Assembly (NCBI RefSeq): GCF_036246005.1
Contig: NZ_CP109171.1
Coordinates: 7,614,001 to 7,678,000 of the forward strand
DNA length: 64,000 nt
DNA from: Streptomyces sp. NBC_01723
Lineage (GTDB): Bacteria > Actinomycetota > Actinomycetes > Streptomycetales > Streptomycetaceae
Reading direction: 5' to 3'
Every line of letters starts with the position of its first letter. The first letter of the stretch is position 1. Of the stretch, positions 44,129 to 52,738 are shown piece by piece. The translations under genes were made by a program, and so were the position numbers. The notes beneath the pieces were generated by a model that did not search any database, was not told the origin of the DNA, and was given only the letters and a program-made list of their open reading frames with translations.

Positions 44129-45097
44129 ATGACCACCAAGACCCCCGGCACCGACGGTGCCGTCCGCACGGACCCCGCACCCGGGCAGGACGGCCCGATC
44201 GTCGAACTGCGCGGCACGGGCAAGGCGTACGGGAACATCCGCGCCCTGCACGGCGTCGACCTCGCCGTCCACCCCGGCCGGGTGACCTGCGTGCTCGGCG
44301 ACAACGGCGCGGGCAAGTCCACCCTGATCAAGATCATCTCCGGGCTGCACCAGCACACCGAGGGCGAGTTCCTCGTCGACGGCGAACCGGTGCGCTTCAC
44401 GACCCCCCGCGACGCCCTCGCCCGGGGCATCGCCACCGTCTACCAGGACCTCGCCACCATCCCGCTGATGCCGGTGTGGCGGAACTTCTTCCTCGGCTCC
44501 GAGATGACCAGGGGCCCCTGGCCCCTGCGCCGCCTCGACATCGCCCGCATGAAGCGGACCGCCGACGAGGAACTGCGCAACATGGGCATCGTCCTGGACG
44601 ACCTGGAGCAGCCCATCGGCACCCTCTCCGGCGGCCAGCGCCAGAGCGTCGCCATCGCCCGCGCCGTCTACTTCGGCGCCCGCGTCCTCATCCTCGACGA
44701 GCCCACCGCCGCCCTCGGCGTCAAGCAGTCCGGCGTGGTCCTCAAGTACATCGCCGCGGCCCGCGAACGCGGCCTCGGCGTCATCTTCATCACCCACAAC
44801 CCCCACCACGCCTACATGGTCGGCGACCACTTCAGCGTGCTGCGCCTGGGCACCCTCGAACTCAGCGCCGCCCGCGCGGGCATCACCCTCGAACAGCTCA
44901 CCAACCACATGGCGGGCGGCGCCGAACTGGCCGCCCTCAAGCACGAGCTGGCCCAGGTCGGCGGGGTGGACGTGGAGGCGCTGCCCGACGCGGAGCCGAA
45001 GGGGGAGAAGCCGAAGGAGGAGAAGGCGCAGGACACGGTGTCGGGGGACACGCCACCCGTCACCGACGCACCGCACACCGTCGAAGGGAAGACCTGA
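44129..45097 (+). CDS. Sugar ABC transporter ATP-binding protein (single-domain)
   Basis: 322 residues, one ABC domain: Walker [10 protein letters not shown], signature [13 protein letters not shown], Walker [12 protein letters not shown] and switch His in ITHNPHHAY. RbsA-type inositol/ribose importers normally have two fused ABC domains in about 500 residues; this one has one, like FrcA, plus an acidic, lysine-rich tail. ATG 44129 follows GGAGG at a good distance. It is co-transcribed with the permease upstream and the isomerase downstream. Confidence 0.9.
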   Translation: MTTKTPGTDGAVRTDPAPGQDGPIVELRGTGKAYGNIRALHGVDLAVHPGRVTCVLGDNGAGKSTLIKIISGLHQHTEGEFLVDGEPVRFTTPRDALARGIATVYQDLATIPLMPVWRNFFLGSEMTRGPWPLRRLDIARMKRTADEELRNMGIVLDDLEQPIGTLSGGQRQSVAIARAVYFGARVLILDEPTAALGVKQSGVVLKYIAAARERGLGVIFITHNPHHAYMVGDHFSVLRLGTLELSAARAGITLEQLTNHMAGGAELAALKHELAQVGGVDVEALPDAEPKGEKPKEEKAQDTVSGDTPPVTDAPHTVEGKT

Positions 45098-45098
45098 C

Positions 45099-46001
45099 AT
45101 GCCCGCTGCCCTGGACCGCATCCGCGTCGGCTCGGCCCCCGACTCCTGGGGCGTCTGGTTCCCCGACGACCCTCAGCAGGTGCCCTGGGAACGCTTCCTG
45201 GACGAGGTCACCGAGGCCGGGTACGACTGGATCGAGCTGGGCCCCTACGGCTACCTCCCCACCGACCCGGCCCGGCTCACCGACGAGGTGACCCGGCGCG
45301 GGCTCAAGGTCTCCGCGGGCACCATCTTCTGCGGGCTGCACCGGGGCCCCTCCGAGTGGGACGCCACCTGGGAACAGGTCGGCCGCGTCGCCGCCCTGAC
45401 GCGGGCCATGGACGCCGAGCACCTGGTCGTCATCCCGTCCTTCTGGCGCGACGACAAGACCGCCGAGATCCTGGAGCCGCCGGAGCTGACCGGCGAGCAG
45501 TGGACCCACCTGACCCAGGGCATGGAACGCCTCGCCCGCGAGGTGCGCGACACCTACGGCCTGGACATCGTCGTCCACCCGCACGCCGACACCCACATCG
45601 ACACCGAGGAGCACGTCGAGCGCTTCCTCGACGCGACCGACTCCGGCCTGGTCAACCTCTGCCTGGACACCGGCCACTACGCCTACTGCGGCGGCGACAG
45701 CGTCAAACTGATCGAGACCTACGGCGAACGCATCGGCTACCTGCACCTCAAGCAGGTCGACCCGGAGATCCTCGCCGAGGTGCGGGCGGGCGGGGTGCCC
45801 TTCGGGCCGGCCGTGCAGCGCGGGGTGATGTGCGAACCGCCGGCCGGTGTGCCGGAGCTGGGCCCGGTGCTGACCGCCGCCCAGAAACTGGACGTGGACC
45901 TGTTCGCCATCGTCGAGCAGGACATGTACCCGTGCGAGCCGGACAAGCCGCTCCCCATCGCGGTGCGTACCCGGAAGTTCCTGCGCTCCTGCGGCGCCTG
46001 A
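45099..46001 (+). CDS. IolE/IolH-like TIM-barrel sugar isomerase/dehydratase
   Basis: 300 residues of the AP-endonuclease-2 (sugar phosphate isomerase/epimerase) fold. GSAPDSWGVWFPDDPQQ opening, metal-binding candidates in VVHPHADTHI, LDTGHYAYCGGD, YLHLKQVD and IVEQDMY. The family contains IolE (2-keto-myo-inositol dehydratase), IolH and IolI; the sequence alone does not separate these, but no other IolE candidate lies in the locus, so IolE activity is the best guess. It starts one base after the ATPase stop. Confidence 0.82.
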   Translation: MPAALDRIRVGSAPDSWGVWFPDDPQQVPWERFLDEVTEAGYDWIELGPYGYLPTDPARLTDEVTRRGLKVSAGTIFCGLHRGPSEWDATWEQVGRVAALTRAMDAEHLVVIPSFWRDDKTAEILEPPELTGEQWTHLTQGMERLAREVRDTYGLDIVVHPHADTHIDTEEHVERFLDATDSGLVNLCLDTGHYAYCGGDSVKLIETYGERIGYLHLKQVDPEILAEVRAGGVPFGPAVQRGVMCEPPAGVPELGPVLTAAQKLDVDLFAIVEQDMYPCEPDKPLPIAVRTRKFLRSCGA

Positions 46002-46052
46002 GGCCGACCGCGCCGGCGGGCGGGTCCCGCCGGTGCGCCGCTCGGCGGGCCG

Positions 46053-46075
46053 TTGTCGGTGGTGGGCGCTAGCGT
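46053..46075 (+). promoter_or_regulatory. PafBC/RecA-NDp-like DNA-damage promoter
   Basis: TTGTCGGTG (46053-46061), exactly eight bases, TAGCGT (46070-46075), a full match to TTGTCRGTG-N8-TAnnnT. The VOC gene starts 40 bases downstream. Together with the 16101 site it makes two perfect copies in the window. Confidence 0.7.
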
Positions 46076-46114
46076 GCGCAGCACTGGCACTTTCGTCCCG
46101 ACCCGGGAGGCGTC

Positions 46115-46528
46115 ATGACCTCGCGACTCAACCCCTACCTCAGCTTCGACGGCGACGCCCGACAGGCGATGGAGTTCTACGAGCAGGTGTTCGGCGGCAC
46201 CCTCGCGCTGAACACCTTCGGCTCGGCCGGCATGCCCGACCCCGCCTACACCGACAAGATCATGCACGCCATGCTGGAGACCCCGAGCGGCTTCACTCTG
46301 ATGGGTGCCGACACCCCGCCCGGGATGGACCACACGCCGGGAACCAACTTCTCGGTGAGCCTCAGCGGCGACGACGCGGCCGAGCTGCGCGGCTACTGGG
46401 AGAAGCTGTCCGCCGGCGGGTCCGTCTCCGTGCCGCTGGAGAAGCAGATGTGGGGCGACGTCTTCGGCATGTGCACCGACCGGTTCGGCATCCCCTGGAT
46501 GGTGAACATCAGCGAGCCGACGGGCTGA
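46115..46528 (+). CDS. VOC-family protein (PhnB-like)
   Basis: 137 residues, a single glyoxalase/bleomycin-resistance-like fold of the PhnB branch (NPYLSFDGDARQAMEFYEQVFGG; late WGDVFGMCTDRFGIPWMVNI). Function of this branch is unknown; members are not classical glyoxalases. It has its own PafBC-type promoter, so it is probably unrelated to the iol genes around it and may respond to DNA damage. Start ATG 46115 follows CGGGAGG. Confidence 0.85.
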   Translation: MTSRLNPYLSFDGDARQAMEFYEQVFGGTLALNTFGSAGMPDPAYTDKIMHAMLETPSGFTLMGADTPPGMDHTPGTNFSVSLSGDDAAELRGYWEKLSAGGSVSVPLEKQMWGDVFGMCTDRFGIPWMVNISEPTG

Positions 46529-46598
46529 CCCCGCCGGCTCGTAGGTGACTCGATCCGTCGATCCCTGGGCCCCCTCGTCTCCTCGGGCCCGCCCCGGC

Positions 46599-47603
46599 TC
46601 AGCCGCGCCGCACCTCCGCGATGGTCACGGGGCGGTGCTCGTGCAGCGACAGGGTGCACGCCTCGGCGATCCAGCCGGCCTCCAGCGCGTCCTCGATCGT
46701 GCAGGGCGAGGGCCGCCCACCCGCGACGACCTCGGTGAACGCGCCGAGTTCGGCGCGGTAGGCGGCGGTGAACCGGTCCATGAAGAAGTCGTGCGGCGTG
46801 CCCGCCGGGAAGGTCACGCCGGGCTCGACGGACCGCAGCGGCAGCCTGTCCTCCAGGCCGACGGCGACGGAGTCGGCGAAGCCGTGGAGCTCCATGCGGA
46901 CGTCGTGCCCACGCGCGTTGTGACGGCTGTTGGAGACCACGGCGATCGTGCCGTCGTCCAGGGTGAGGACCGCGCCGGTGGTGTCGGCGTCGCCCGCCTC
47001 CCTGATGTACTCGGCACCCCGATTGCCGCCGACGGCGTACACCTCGGTCACCTCGCGGCCGGTCACCCACCGGATGATGTCGAAGTCGTGCACCGAGCAG
47101 TCCCGGAAGATGCCCCCGGAGGCGGCGACGTACGCGGCGGGCGGCGGCGCCGGGTCCAGCGTGGTCGACCGCACCGTGTGCAGCTTGCCCAGCTCGCCCC
47201 CCAGCACCGCCTCCCGGGCGGCGGTGAACCCGGCGTCGAAGCGCCGGTTGAAGCCGATCTGCACCGGCACGTCGCGGCCGGCGACCGCCTTGAGCACGTC
47301 GACGCCCTCCGCCATGGTCCGGGCGACGGGCTTCTCGCAGAAGACCGGCACGCCGGCCTCGACGGCGGCCACGATCAGCGCGGGGTGGGCGTCGGTCGCC
47401 GCGGCGACCACCACACCGTCCACGCCGGCTGCCAGCAGCGCCTCCGGCGAGGCGGCGATCTCGGCGCCGAACCGGTCGGCGGCGGCCCGCGCGGCGTCCG
47501 CGAACGGGTCGGCGACGACCAGCGAGTCGACGGCGTCGAGTCCGGAGAGGGTCTCGGCGTGGAAGGCACCGATGCGGCCGAGGCCGAGGATTCCGATACG
47601 CAT
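46599..47603 (-). CDS. iolG: Inositol 2-dehydrogenase-like oxidoreductase
   Basis: 334 residues of the Gfo/Idh/MocA family: GILGLGRIGAFHAETL (NAD site) and CEKPVARTMAEG (EKP motif), then GFNRRFDAGF and the substrate-binding DCSVHDFDIIRWV, with Lys/Asp/His catalytic candidates typical of IolG. It oxidises myo-inositol to 2-keto-inositol. ATG 47603 has AAGGAG upstream. Divergent from the LacI gene; operator TTGTCCTGACAA lies between. Confidence 0.9.
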   Translation of the reverse strand: MRIGILGLGRIGAFHAETLSGLDAVDSLVVADPFADAARAAADRFGAEIAASPEALLAAGVDGVVVAAATDAHPALIVAAVEAGVPVFCEKPVARTMAEGVDVLKAVAGRDVPVQIGFNRRFDAGFTAAREAVLGGELGKLHTVRSTTLDPAPPPAAYVAASGGIFRDCSVHDFDIIRWVTGREVTEVYAVGGNRGAEYIREAGDADTTGAVLTLDDGTIAVVSNSRHNARGHDVRMELHGFADSVAVGLEDRLPLRSVEPGVTFPAGTPHDFFMDRFTAAYRAELGAFTEVVAGGRPSPCTIEDALEAGWIAEACTLSLHEHRPVTIAEVRRG

Positions 47604-47700
47604 GTTCTTTCGCTGCTCCTTGTGCGTGGTTGCCGTGGCCGGTTGCCACCGCGGACTTCGTCGTCCTTTCGCTGACAGGGGCGGCACGGTGCTGTCATTC

Positions 47701-47712
47701 TTGTCCTGACAA
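47701..47712. promoter_or_regulatory. Palindromic operator between iolG and lacI-type gene
   Basis: TTGTC-CT-GACAA is a perfect five-base-arm palindrome, part of a longer TGTCATTCTTGTCCTGACA arrangement. It lies between the divergent iolG and LacI-type genes. A near-identical site (one base different on the reverse strand) is at 50743-50754 in front of the second oxidoreductase. Confidence 0.6.
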
Positions 47713-47785
47713 AGAGCGCGAACAACCAGCAGTCAGCCATCAAAAACCCCTCAAGACGCCCGCGCGGGGACTGGAGGAGCCGGAC

Positions 47786-48820
47786 ATGGGCCATCCCTTC
47801 CCGATCAGGGAGATCGCACGTCAGGCGGGGCTGAGCGAGGCCACGGTCGACCGGGTGCTCAACGGGCGCGGCGGGGTGCGTGCGTCCACGGCGGACGAGG
47901 TGCGCCGGGCCATCGCCGACCTGGACCGGCAGCGCACCCAGGTCCGGCTGGTCGGCCGCACCTTCATGATCGACATAGTGATGCAGTCCCCCGAGCGCTT
48001 CTCGACCGCCGTGCGCGCCGCGCTGGAGGCCGAACTGCCCTCCCTGCACCCCGCCGTCGTGCGCTCGCGCTTCCACTTCCGTGAGACCGGCCCGGCCGGC
48101 GGGCTGACCGCCGTCCTGGACCGGATCGCCCGGCGCGGCTCGCAGGGGGTGATCCTCAAGGCGCCGGACGTCCCCGAGGTCGCCGCCGCGGTGGGCCGCC
48201 TGACCGCGGCGGGGGTCCCCGTCGTGACCCTGGTGACGGACCTGCCCGCCGCCTCCCGGCTCGGCTACGTGGGCATCGACAACCGAGCGGCGGGCGCGAC
48301 CGCCGCCCATCTGACGGGCCAGTGGCTAGGCGACCGTCCCGGCAACGTCCTCACCAGTCTCAGCAGCGGCTTCTTCCGCAACGAGGAGGAGCGCGAGATG
48401 GGCTTCCGCGCCGTCATGCGCGCCCGGCACCCCGAGCGCGCCCTCGTGGAGATCGCCGGGGGCCAGGGACTGGACGCCACCCAGTACGACCTGGTCCGGG
48501 CCGCGCTGGAACGCGATCCGGAGATCCGCGCGGTCTACTCGATCGGCGGCGGAAACATCGCCACCCTGCGGGCCTTCGCCGACCTGGGCCGCACCTGCGC
48601 GGTGTTCGTCGCCCACGACCTCGACCAGGACAACACCCGCCTGCTGCGCGAGCACCGCCTGTCCGCCGTACTCCACCACGACCTGCGGCAGGACCTCCGG
48701 GAGGCCTGCCGCACGGTGATGCGGGCCCACGGCGCACTGCCGCCCGCGGGCCCGTCCCTGCCCTCCGCGATCCAGGTGGTCACCCCCTACAACATGCCGC
48801 CCGGCACCGCGGCCGTGTGA
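47786..48820 (+). CDS. LacI-family regulator, probably of the inositol genes
   Basis: 344 residues. N-terminal LacI helix-turn-helix (IREIARQAGLSEATVDRVLNGRGGVRAST) and a Peripla_BP-like effector domain (GVILKAPDVPEVAAAV, GYVGIDNRAAG). Divergent from iolG and probably binds the palindromes at 47701 and 50743. The ligand may be myo-inositol or a phosphate derivative. ATG 47786 follows GGAGGAG; the frame runs further upstream but with no family signal. Confidence 0.9.
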   Translation: MGHPFPIREIARQAGLSEATVDRVLNGRGGVRASTADEVRRAIADLDRQRTQVRLVGRTFMIDIVMQSPERFSTAVRAALEAELPSLHPAVVRSRFHFRETGPAGGLTAVLDRIARRGSQGVILKAPDVPEVAAAVGRLTAAGVPVVTLVTDLPAASRLGYVGIDNRAAGATAAHLTGQWLGDRPGNVLTSLSSGFFRNEEEREMGFRAVMRARHPERALVEIAGGQGLDATQYDLVRAALERDPEIRAVYSIGGGNIATLRAFADLGRTCAVFVAHDLDQDNTRLLREHRLSAVLHHDLRQDLREACRTVMRAHGALPPAGPSLPSAIQVVTPYNMPPGTAAV

Positions 48821-48883
48821 CGTGGGGTGGCGTCCCGGGCGTGTGACGCCGCCCCGCGCGGTGCCGCTCCTACCGTCGGGGGC

Positions 48884-49528
48884 ATGTGGAAATCGACTCC
48901 GGTCGGCGGACCCGAGCGGGTGGTGGCGCTGGCCGACGGCGTCTTCGCGATCGCCATCACCCTGCTCGTCCTCGACTTCTCCGTGCCCCGCGGCCTCGAC
49001 CCGGCGGCGTACCGCGACGCACTGCGGGAACTGGTGCCCAACCTGGGGGCGTACGCGCTGAGCGTGGTCGTGCTCGGTCTGTTCTGGCGCGACCACCGCC
49101 GCATCTTCCGCTTCGTCGAGCGGGTCGACGGCCAGGTGATCACGCTGTCGCTGCTCGGCCTCGGCGTCGCCGCCCTCGTGCCCTTCCCCACCACGCTCAT
49201 CTCCGAGTACGGCCACGAGCCGGCCTCCGTCGCCATCTACGCGGCGGCGGTGGCCTCCCTGGGCGCCTCGCACCTCGCCCTGGTCGCGCTACTGGCCGCC
49301 CGGCCCTGGCTGCGCGGCGACACCGTCCCCGAGGAGGGCTTCCTGATCTACGGTCTGGATCTCGCCGCGTCGGTCGTGGTGTTCGCGCTCAGCGTCCCGC
49401 TCGCCCTCGCGATCGGCCCCGCGGCCATGTGGGGCTGGCTCGTCCTGCCCCCGGTGAAGGCCATGATCGGCAGGTGGGCGGTGCGGGCGAGTCACCCGCC
49501 CGCGGTCAGCCGGGAACCTCGGGAGTGA
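48884..49528 (+). CDS. TMEM175-family (DUF1211) potassium channel-like protein
   Basis: 214 residues with about six membrane helices. The first helix carries the family motif with a substitution, LADGVFAIAITLLVL (F/L-S/A-D), followed by LFWRDHRRIFRFV. Bacterial TMEM175 proteins are tetrameric K+ channels of one six-helix repeat. ATG 48884. Its 3' end overlaps the convergent oxidoreductase gene by 23 bases. Confidence 0.85.
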   Translation: MWKSTPVGGPERVVALADGVFAIAITLLVLDFSVPRGLDPAAYRDALRELVPNLGAYALSVVVLGLFWRDHRRIFRFVERVDGQVITLSLLGLGVAALVPFPTTLISEYGHEPASVAIYAAAVASLGASHLALVALLAARPWLRGDTVPEEGFLIYGLDLAASVVVFALSVPLALAIGPAAMWGWLVLPPVKAMIGRWAVRASHPPAVSREPRE

Positions 49529-50669
49529 CCCAGCCGCCGCTCAGCGCCGACCGCGCCATCGCCTCCACTACGGCGGCGCTGTGCACGGCGTCCGGCAGGC
49601 CGGCGCCGTGCGGCACGCCCTCCGCGACCGAGCGCAGGAAGCGGTACGCCTCCACCACCTTGAGGTCGTCGTAGCCCATGGCGTTCGCGGCACCCGGCTG
49701 GAAGGCGGCGAACTCGCCGTGCCCGGGCCCGACGTACACCGTGGAGACCGGCTGGTCCTGGTACCCCGTGCCCCGGCTGACGCCCAGCTCGTTCATGCGG
49801 CGGAAGTCCCAGAACACCGCGCCCGTGGTGCCGTGCACCTCGAAGCCGTAGTTGTTCTGCTCCCCGACCGAGACCCGGCAGGCCTCCAGGACACCCCGGG
49901 CGCCGGACGCGAAGCGCAGCAGGCAGTTGACGTAGTCCTCGTTCTCGACCGGCCCCAACTCGCCGCCCGCGGCCCGTGAGTGACCCGCCGTCGCGGCGGT
50001 GGGCCGGGCCCGCTCGGGCAGGAAGATCGCCGTGTCCGCGGTCACGGACGCGATGTCGCCGAGCAGGAAACGGGCCAGGTCGGCGCCGTGCGAGGCCAGG
50101 TCGCCGAGCACCCCGCTGCCGCCGCGCTCACGCTCGTAGCGCCAGGTGAGCGCGGACTCGGGATGGGCGGCGTAGTCGCTGAAGAGGCGGATGCGGACGT
50201 GCGTGACGGTGCCGATCCCGCCGGTGGCGATGAGGTCGCGGGCGGCCTCCACTGCGGGCGCGTTGCGGTAGTTGAAGCCGACCGCGCCCTGGACGCCCGC
50301 CGCGGCGACCGCGTCCGCGACCGCGCGGGCGTCGCCGGTGGTCAGGCCGACCGGCTTCTCGATCCAGATGTGCTTGCCGGCCTCCGCCATCGCCACGGCG
50401 ATCTCGCGGTGCAGGAAGTTCGGCGCGGTGATGCTGACCGCGCCCACGCGCGGGTCGGCGGCCACCTCCCGCCAGTCACGGGTCGTCGACGCGAACCCGA
50501 ACTGCTCGGCGGCCTCCTCGGCCCGCCCCGGCACCTCCTCCGCGACGGCCACCAGCTCCGGCCGCAGGGCGAGCCGCGGGTAGTGGTGCCGGACACGGGC
50601 GTACGCCTGGGTGTGCACCCGGCCCATCCAGCCGAAACCGACGACGGCGACCCCGAGTGCGTCGACCAT
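49506..50669 (-). CDS. Second Gfo/Idh/MocA-family oxidoreductase (IolG-like)
   Basis: 387 residues. NAD-binding VAVVGFGWMGRVHTQAYA, EKPVGLTTGDAR and GFNYRNAPAVEAAR, then HGADLARFLLGD. It resembles inositol, scyllo-inositol or sugar dehydrogenases but is longer than the first iolG. ATG 50669 follows AGAGGGG. Its promoter holds a near copy of the operator at 47701, so it is probably in the same regulon. Substrate may be scyllo-inositol or another polyol. Confidence 0.85.
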   Translation of the reverse strand: MVDALGVAVVGFGWMGRVHTQAYARVRHHYPRLALRPELVAVAEEVPGRAEEAAEQFGFASTTRDWREVAADPRVGAVSITAPNFLHREIAVAMAEAGKHIWIEKPVGLTTGDARAVADAVAAAGVQGAVGFNYRNAPAVEAARDLIATGGIGTVTHVRIRLFSDYAAHPESALTWRYERERGGSGVLGDLASHGADLARFLLGDIASVTADTAIFLPERARPTAATAGHSRAAGGELGPVENEDYVNCLLRFASGARGVLEACRVSVGEQNNYGFEVHGTTGAVFWDFRRMNELGVSRGTGYQDQPVSTVYVGPGHGEFAAFQPGAANAMGYDDLKVVEAYRFLRSVAEGVPHGAGLPDAVHSAAVVEAMARSALSGGWVTPEVPG

Positions 50670-50742
50670 GAGAGCCCCTCTTCGGACCTGTCCGTGATCT
50701 GTCCAGGCCACCCTGGGCGGGCGTCGGCATCATGTCAACCTT

Positions 50743-50754
50743 TTGACAGGACAA
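50743..50754. promoter_or_regulatory. Operator upstream of the second oxidoreductase
   Basis: TTGACAGGACAA matches the reverse complement of the 47701 operator (TTGTCAGGACAA) at 11 of 12 bases. It is also flanked by TGTCAA-CCTT-TTGACA (50733-50748), a second inverted repeat. Located about 75 bases before the oxidoreductase start. Confidence 0.55.
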
Positions 50755-50765
50755 ACCTGTGGCCC

Positions 50766-51119
50766 TCAGGAGCCGCCGAGGTTGATCGCGTACGCCTTGC
50801 GCAGCGTCTCGTGCACCGTCCACGTCGTGCGGTCGCCCTCGCGCAGCACGGCCAGGTCGCCGGGCCCGACCCTCAGCGTCGGGCCGCCCGCGACCTCGAT
50901 GGTGGCCGAGCCGCTGAGCACGACGAACAGCTCGTCCGCCTCGGTGTCGGTGACCACGCCCGGTGTGATCTGCCAGATGCCCCGCACCTGCCTGCCGTCC
51001 GCCGACTCCCAGACCACCTTGCCCGTCACCTCGGGGGCACCGGACACGATCTGGTCGGGGGAGAGCGGCTCGGGTTCGAGTTCCGCGTCGGGCACGTGGA
51101 CGACGAAGCTGTGGGTCAT
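50766..51119 (-). CDS. Single-domain cupin protein
   Basis: 117 residues, one cupin_3 (DUF861-like) barrel: DGRQVRGIWQITPGVVTDTEADELFVVLSGSATIEVAG and LRVGPGDLAVLREGDRTTWTVHE. Metal-binding His/Glu positions of the classical cupin are only partly kept. It is a small enzyme or binding protein of unknown substrate. It ends just upstream of the operator of the second oxidoreductase, on the same strand, so it could be the first gene of that transcript. Confidence 0.8.
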   Translation of the reverse strand: MTHSFVVHVPDAELEPEPLSPDQIVSGAPEVTGKVVWESADGRQVRGIWQITPGVVTDTEADELFVVLSGSATIEVAGGPTLRVGPGDLAVLREGDRTTWTVHETLRKAYAINLGGS

Positions 51120-51212
51120 GCCGCGACGCTAGCCGGGACGCACGGCGGCACGGGGGAGACAGGGTGTGCGGAAACCGGCCGGGTGCCACGACACTCCGTC
51201 AATGCGAACAAA

Positions 51213-51224
51213 ATTGTTGACAAT
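51213..51224. promoter_or_regulatory. Palindromic operator before the FadR-type gene
   Basis: ATTGT-TG-ACAAT is a perfect inverted repeat, 50 bases before the GntR/FadR start, in an A/T-rich pocket with a TAGATT -10-like hexamer at about 51234. TTGTTG recurs nearby. Probably the autoregulatory site. Confidence 0.65.
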
Positions 51225-51274
51225 CTTGTTGGCTAGATTTACGTTCGACAAGCACTCACTCAGGGAGGGCGACC

Positions 51275-51925
51275 ATGCCGAACCAAGCCCGTCCGGGCAC
51301 CGGGGAGCAGGCCAAACAGCTTGCGCTCGGCCAGCTGCGGCAGGCGATCCTGCGCGGCGACATGGCACCCGCGCAGCGGCTGGTGGAGAACGAACTCGCC
51401 GAGCAGTTCGGTGTGACCCGGGCCAGTATCCGGGCCGCGCTGATCGACCTGGAGGCCCAGGGGCTCGTCGAGCGCATCCGCAACCGCGGTTCACGCGTAC
51501 GGGTGGTGACCGTGGAGGAGGCGGTCGCCATCACCGAATGCCGCCTGGTCCTCGAAGGGCTCTGCGCGGCCAAGGCCGCCGCGGCCGTCGACGACGGGCA
51601 ACTCGCCCAGCTGAAGGAGCTGGGTTCGGCGATGCGCAGGGCCGTGGCCGCGGGCGAACCGCTGACCTACTCGGATCTCAACCACGAACTCCACGCCAGG
51701 ATCCGGGAGTTCTCCGGCCAGCACACGGCGGTGGAACTGCTGGAACGGCTCAACGCCCAACTGGTGCGCCACCGCTTCCAGCTGGCGCTGCGCCCCGGGC
51801 GCCCACAGCAATCCCTGAACGAGCACCTGGCCATGATCGAGGCGATCGAGGCCAGGGACCCCCAGGCCGCCGAGGCGGCCGTCCGGGCCCACCTCACCAG
51901 TGTGATCGAGGCGTTGCGCGACTGA
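51275..51925 (+). CDS. GntR-family regulator (FadR/FCD subfamily) of the gal-like operon
   Basis: 216 residues: GntR winged helix (LGQLRQAILRGDMAPAQRLVENELAEQFGVTRASIRAALIDLE) and an FCD effector domain (DLNHELHARIREFSGQHTA, NEHLAMIEAIEARDPQAAE) with the metal-ligand histidine pattern. It lies 45 bases upstream of the galB-like gene on the same strand and probably represses the operon, with an aromatic-acid intermediate as effector (inference). Confidence 0.88.
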   Translation: MPNQARPGTGEQAKQLALGQLRQAILRGDMAPAQRLVENELAEQFGVTRASIRAALIDLEAQGLVERIRNRGSRVRVVTVEEAVAITECRLVLEGLCAAKAAAAVDDGQLAQLKELGSAMRRAVAAGEPLTYSDLNHELHARIREFSGQHTAVELLERLNAQLVRHRFQLALRPGRPQQSLNEHLAMIEAIEARDPQAAEAAVRAHLTSVIEALRD

Positions 51926-51970
51926 CGCACACACCGAGGCGGGCGCCCCGTCCAGCAAGGAGACCCGAGC

Positions 51971-52738
51971 ATGACCCACGGCAACGCGCCCGCCGCCGTC
52001 CCCCGTTCGACACTCGCCCGTTCGACCCTCGTCGTCACCGCGCACGCCGGTGACTTCGTGTGGCGGGCGGGCGGCGCCATCGCCCTGGCCGCCGCACGCG
52101 GGGAGAAGGTCACCATCGCCTGCCTGACCTTCGGCGAGCGCGGCGAGTCCGCCAAGGCCTGGCGGGAGGGGAAGACGCTGGCGGAGATCAAGGCACTCCG
52201 CCGGGACGAGGCCGAGCGGGCCGCCGCCGCCCTCGGCGCCGAGGTCCGCTTCTTCGACGCCGGCGACTACCCGCTGACCGCCACCCCCGAACTGACCGAC
52301 CGGCTCGTCGAGGTCTACCGAGCCACCCAGCCCGACGTCGTGCTCACCCACCCCGCCGAGGACCCCTACAACGGCGACCACCCGGCCGCCAACCGCCTCG
52401 CCCTCCAGGCCCGCCTCCTCGCCCAGGCCATCGGCTACCCGGCCGAGGGCGAGATCATCGGTGCCCCGCCCGTCTTCTACTTCGAGCCCCACCAGCCCGA
52501 GATGAGCGGCTTCCGGCCCGAGGTGCTGCTCGACATCACCGAGGTGTGGGAGACCAAGCGCGAGGCCATGGAGTGCCTCGCCGCCCAGCGGCACCTGTGG
52601 GACTACTACACCGACCTCGCCGTCCGCCGCGGTGTCCAGCTCAAGCGCAACGCGGGCCCCAACCTGGGACTCGCCCACACGACCATGGCCGAGGCGTACA
52701 TGCGCCCCTACCCGCAGATCGCGAAGGAGCTGGCATGA
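51971..52738 (+). CDS. galB: 4-oxalomesaconate hydratase (GalB-like, PIG-L/LmbE fold)
   Basis: 255 residues of the PIG-L/LmbE zinc-hydrolase family: TAHAGDFVWRAGGAIAL (AHxxD metal motif) and a late HPAEDPYNGDHPAANRLA. Characterised GalB of Pseudomonas putida, a 4-oxalomesaconate hydratase, belongs to this fold. The following genes are homologues of galC and galD, which supports the same function: hydration of 4-oxalomesaconate to 4-carboxy-4-hydroxy-2-oxoadipate. An N-acetylsugar deacetylase role is the alternative. ATGA overlap with the next gene. Confidence 0.8.
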   Translation: MTHGNAPAAVPRSTLARSTLVVTAHAGDFVWRAGGAIALAAARGEKVTIACLTFGERGESAKAWREGKTLAEIKALRRDEAERAAAALGAEVRFFDAGDYPLTATPELTDRLVEVYRATQPDVVLTHPAEDPYNGDHPAANRLALQARLLAQAIGYPAEGEIIGAPPVFYFEPHQPEMSGFRPEVLLDITEVWETKREAMECLAAQRHLWDYYTDLAVRRGVQLKRNAGPNLGLAHTTMAEAYMRPYPQIAKELA

